Below are positions 16,564 through 18,228 of a DNA stretch of 18,228 nucleotides, piece after piece. A program made the translations under genes and the position numbers. The DNA comes from Candidatus Atribacteria bacterium (GTDB lineage: Bacteria > Atribacterota > JS1 > SB-45 > 34-128): positions 1 to 18,228 of the forward strand of contig DMCY01000087.1 of the NCBI GenBank assembly GCA_003451675.1, read 5' to 3'. The notes beneath the pieces are model-generated. The model saw only the letters and a list, made by a program, of their open reading frames with translations. It was not told where the DNA came from and did no database searches. Positions within the stretch are counted from its first letter, which is position 1. Every line of letters begins with the position of its first letter.

Positions 16564-17901
16564 CTATTTAATTTTTGCCTTTAGCTTTTCTAGCCCAGGC
16601 TTTTCTTTACATTCTTTTGCAAAAGCCTTCTTCCTCATCAGGTTCTTGTAATCTTTATCTTGAAAGGTGTACTTAAAATTAGTATGTAAATCATAAGTGC
16701 CTTCTAAGAGAGCTACTACGTCTTCCACAAAGACCAATTCTTCATCGGTGGGGATGATAAATATCTTTACCTTAGAGTCAGGAGCAGAGATATCCAGTTC
16801 GGCATTTCTGGTTCTGGCTATTTCGTTCTTTTCGGGATCATATTTGATTCCCAGGATATTCAGTCCTTCTAATACCTTACCACGAATAATATCACTCATC
16901 TCCCCTACTCCGGCAGTAAAGACCAGGGCATCTATTCTTCCTAAGGCGGCCGTATAGGCTCCGATATATTTTTTCAACCGATAGGCTTCCATTTCGATAG
17001 CCAATTTGGCTCTACCCTCACCCTGGGAAGCAGCTTTAATTACATCTCTCCTGTCTACATACTTTCCGGTTATACCTAATATCCCGCTCTTCTTGTTTAG
17101 TATACTATCTATCTCTTGAGGAGAATAACCTTCCTTTTGCATAACGTAGAAGTCTAAAGCGGCATCATGGTCTCCGGCTCTGGTCCCCATAATAGCCCCC
17201 TCCAAAGGGGTAAAGCCCATACTGGTATCATAAGATAGACCGTTCTTTACCGCATTTACACTTACTCCGTTGCCGATATGGCAGCTTATTAAGTTACATT
17301 CAAAGGGGTCTTTATCAAGGAGAACAGCTGCTCTTTTGGCTACATATAATAAAGAGGTGCCGTGAAAACCGTACCTTCTTATCCCGTATTTTTCGTACCA
17401 CTGGTAAGGCACTGCGTAATTATAGACATAGTCAGGCATAGTCTGATGCCAGGCAGTATCCATAATAGCCATATGGGGTATATCCGGTAATAGTTCCATA
17501 GCTGCTTCTATACCCATAATATTGGGGGGATTGTGCAGGGGTGCGAGACCGGCAAGTTCTTTAAAGATTTTTAGAATCTCCTGGTTAATAATGACCGATT
17601 TAGAAAATTTTTCGCCTCCGTGGACTACTCTATGTCCGATGGCAGCAATATCGGATAAATCCTTTATAGCCCCGTATTCCGGATGAATAAGAGTATCTAC
17701 AATTAATTTTATAGCTTCTTTGTGTGTAGGACAATCATACTCTATGGTAACTTTTTGCTGATGGTTAACTTCATGAACACAGAAAGAATTGCCTATAGTA
17801 ACTCTTTCTACTATACCTTTGGCAACTATTTCTTGTTTTTCCCAGTTGTAAAGTTGATATTTTACCGAAGAGCTTCCGCAGTTAAAAGATAAAATGATCA
17901 T
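16564..17901 (-). CDS. ackA: Acetate kinase (acetate/propionate kinase family), with C-terminal extension
   Basis: Makes ATP from acetyl phosphate (or the reverse), cytoplasmic. Residue numbers here count from the upstream GTG (17907); the ATG at 17899-17901 is preferred because GGGAG is nine bases upstream, giving 445 residues. Catalytic landmarks are kept: NCGSSSVKYQL, R93 in GHRVVHGG, D150 in MDTAWHQTMP, H182 in RYGFHGTS, R243 in MGTRAGD, and E390-391 in PTDEE. Several motif positions differ from the usual enzyme (MGTRAGDHDA rather than the common RSGDxDP; FTAGVGEMS rather than FTGGIGEN). The last 40 or so residues (from about 405), lysine-rich, extend beyond the normal length of about 400. 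Propionate or butyrate kinase activity is possible. It opens the ackA-nfnA-nfnB cluster. Confidence 0.88.
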   Translation of the reverse strand: MIILSFNCGSSSVKYQLYNWEKQEIVAKGIVERVTIGNSFCVHEVNHQQKVTIEYDCPTHKEAIKLIVDTLIHPEYGAIKDLSDIAAIGHRVVHGGEKFSKSVIINQEILKIFKELAGLAPLHNPPNIMGIEAAMELLPDIPHMAIMDTAWHQTMPDYVYNYAVPYQWYEKYGIRRYGFHGTSLLYVAKRAAVLLDKDPFECNLISCHIGNGVSVNAVKNGLSYDTSMGFTPLEGAIMGTRAGDHDAALDFYVMQKEGYSPQEIDSILNKKSGILGITGKYVDRRDVIKAASQGEGRAKLAIEMEAYRLKKYIGAYTAALGRIDALVFTAGVGEMSDIIRGKVLEGLNILGIKYDPEKNEIARTRNAELDISAPDSKVKIFIIPTDEELVFVEDVVALLEGTYDLHTNFKYTFQDKDYKNLMRKKAFAKECKEKPGLEKLKAKIK

Positions 17902-17938
17902 AATCACTTACTCCCTTTATGTTTTGTTATAGAGTTTA

Positions 17939-17982
17939 AATTATATGAACCCTTGTATTTTTTTACAAGGGTTCATATAATT
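17939..17982. other. Perfect 19-base-pair hairpin upstream of ackA
   Basis: AATTATATGAACCCTTGTA, a six-T loop, then the exact complement. It sits between the ackA start and repeat copy C. Neither strand has a clear T-tract after the stem, so it is not a standard intrinsic terminator, although the stem is strong enough to act on transcripts arriving from the right or to sit in the ackA leader. A regulatory palindrome or small repeat are alternatives. Confidence 0.6.
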
Positions 17983-17989
17983 GCTTAGT

Positions 17990-18228
17990 AAATATCGCAC
18001 CCGCATAGCGGGTGGCTTTAAGAACCTCTAAAAGAGGTTTAACCTTTTATTGGTTAGTATTTGTTTTGCTTTTTTTCTTATATTTTAACTGAATATTTCT
18101 AAGCATTAGAAATGTTTGCTTTGGACTGCAGGTGAAAAATTGTCAGATAGCTTCTCTTGCTCTTTTTTATGGTAAAACCAATTTAACCATTACCACCTTC
18201 TTAGAAGGTGGTTTTTCATGGTTAAATA
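17990..18228. repeat. Hairpin-rich dispersed repeat, copy C (runs to the window edge)
   Basis: Same orientation and layout as copy A: the CACCCGC-ATA-GCGGGTG hairpin (perfect here), AACCTCT-AAA-AGAGGTT (changes only in the loop), a diverged middle, the conserved TTTGGACTNCAGGTGAAAAA block, and the AACCAT/ACCACCTTC double hairpin. The middle part differs clearly from copy A, while hairpin stems and ends are kept. No coding sequence is seen in it, and it ends with the window. Confidence 0.8.

Noticed and set aside
1..18228. CRISPR array, tRNA or rRNA genes
   Set aside because: No regularly spaced repeat series, and no cloverleaf or rRNA-like sequence was recognised on either strand; the three long repeats are far apart.
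1..18228. The window as a circular element closed through the end repeats
   Set aside because: Copies A and C differ at many positions, so they are separate loci rather than the same sequence read twice.

Overview
The window is AT-rich bacterial DNA from an anaerobe, and every convincing gene lies on the minus strand. The metabolic set points to anaerobic life: a Re-citrate-synthase-type enzyme, an NfnAB-type transhydrogenase and an acetate kinase. The lineage cannot be fixed from this sequence alone. A Clostridia-like or Atribacterota-like organism would fit, but that is a guess.

Layout from left to right: a hairpin-rich repeat (copy A, 1-248); a secreted seven-LysM M23 peptidase; a small excisionase-type helix-turn-helix gene with a near-consensus promoter; a broken lytic transglycosylase gene; an operon transcribed gdhA > Re-citrate-synthase-like > aconitase > isocitrate dehydrogenase (10103 down to 4197); its structured leader; a GAF-ANTAR antiterminator gene with its own promoter and attenuator-like terminator; a homocysteine methyltransferase remnant; an acyl-CoA ligase; an EamA-family permease gene broken by a 75-bp copy of the repeat (copy B); the cluster ackA > nfnA > nfnB; a 19-bp-stem hairpin; and a third repeat copy (copy C) at the right edge.

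The central reading is that four genes form a complete route to glutamate: acetyl-CoA + oxaloacetate > citrate > isocitrate > 2-oxoglutarate > glutamate. The leader before gdhA holds two hairpins with six-base loops, each with A at position 1 and G at position 4. The second overlaps the 5' arm of a strong intrinsic terminator. This is the architecture of an ANTAR-regulated antiterminator, and a GAF-ANTAR protein is encoded directly upstream. The proposal is that this protein controls glutamate synthesis by antitermination. NfnAB (NADPH/ferredoxin balance) and AckA (ATP from acetyl phosphate) supply the energy-metabolism side.

Several genes are decaying. The transglycosylase has two frameshifts in TA-dinucleotide tracts plus a deletion. 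The permease is split by the repeat and has lost sequence. The methyltransferase survives only as a C-terminal scrap. The window begins and ends in diverged copies of the same repeat.
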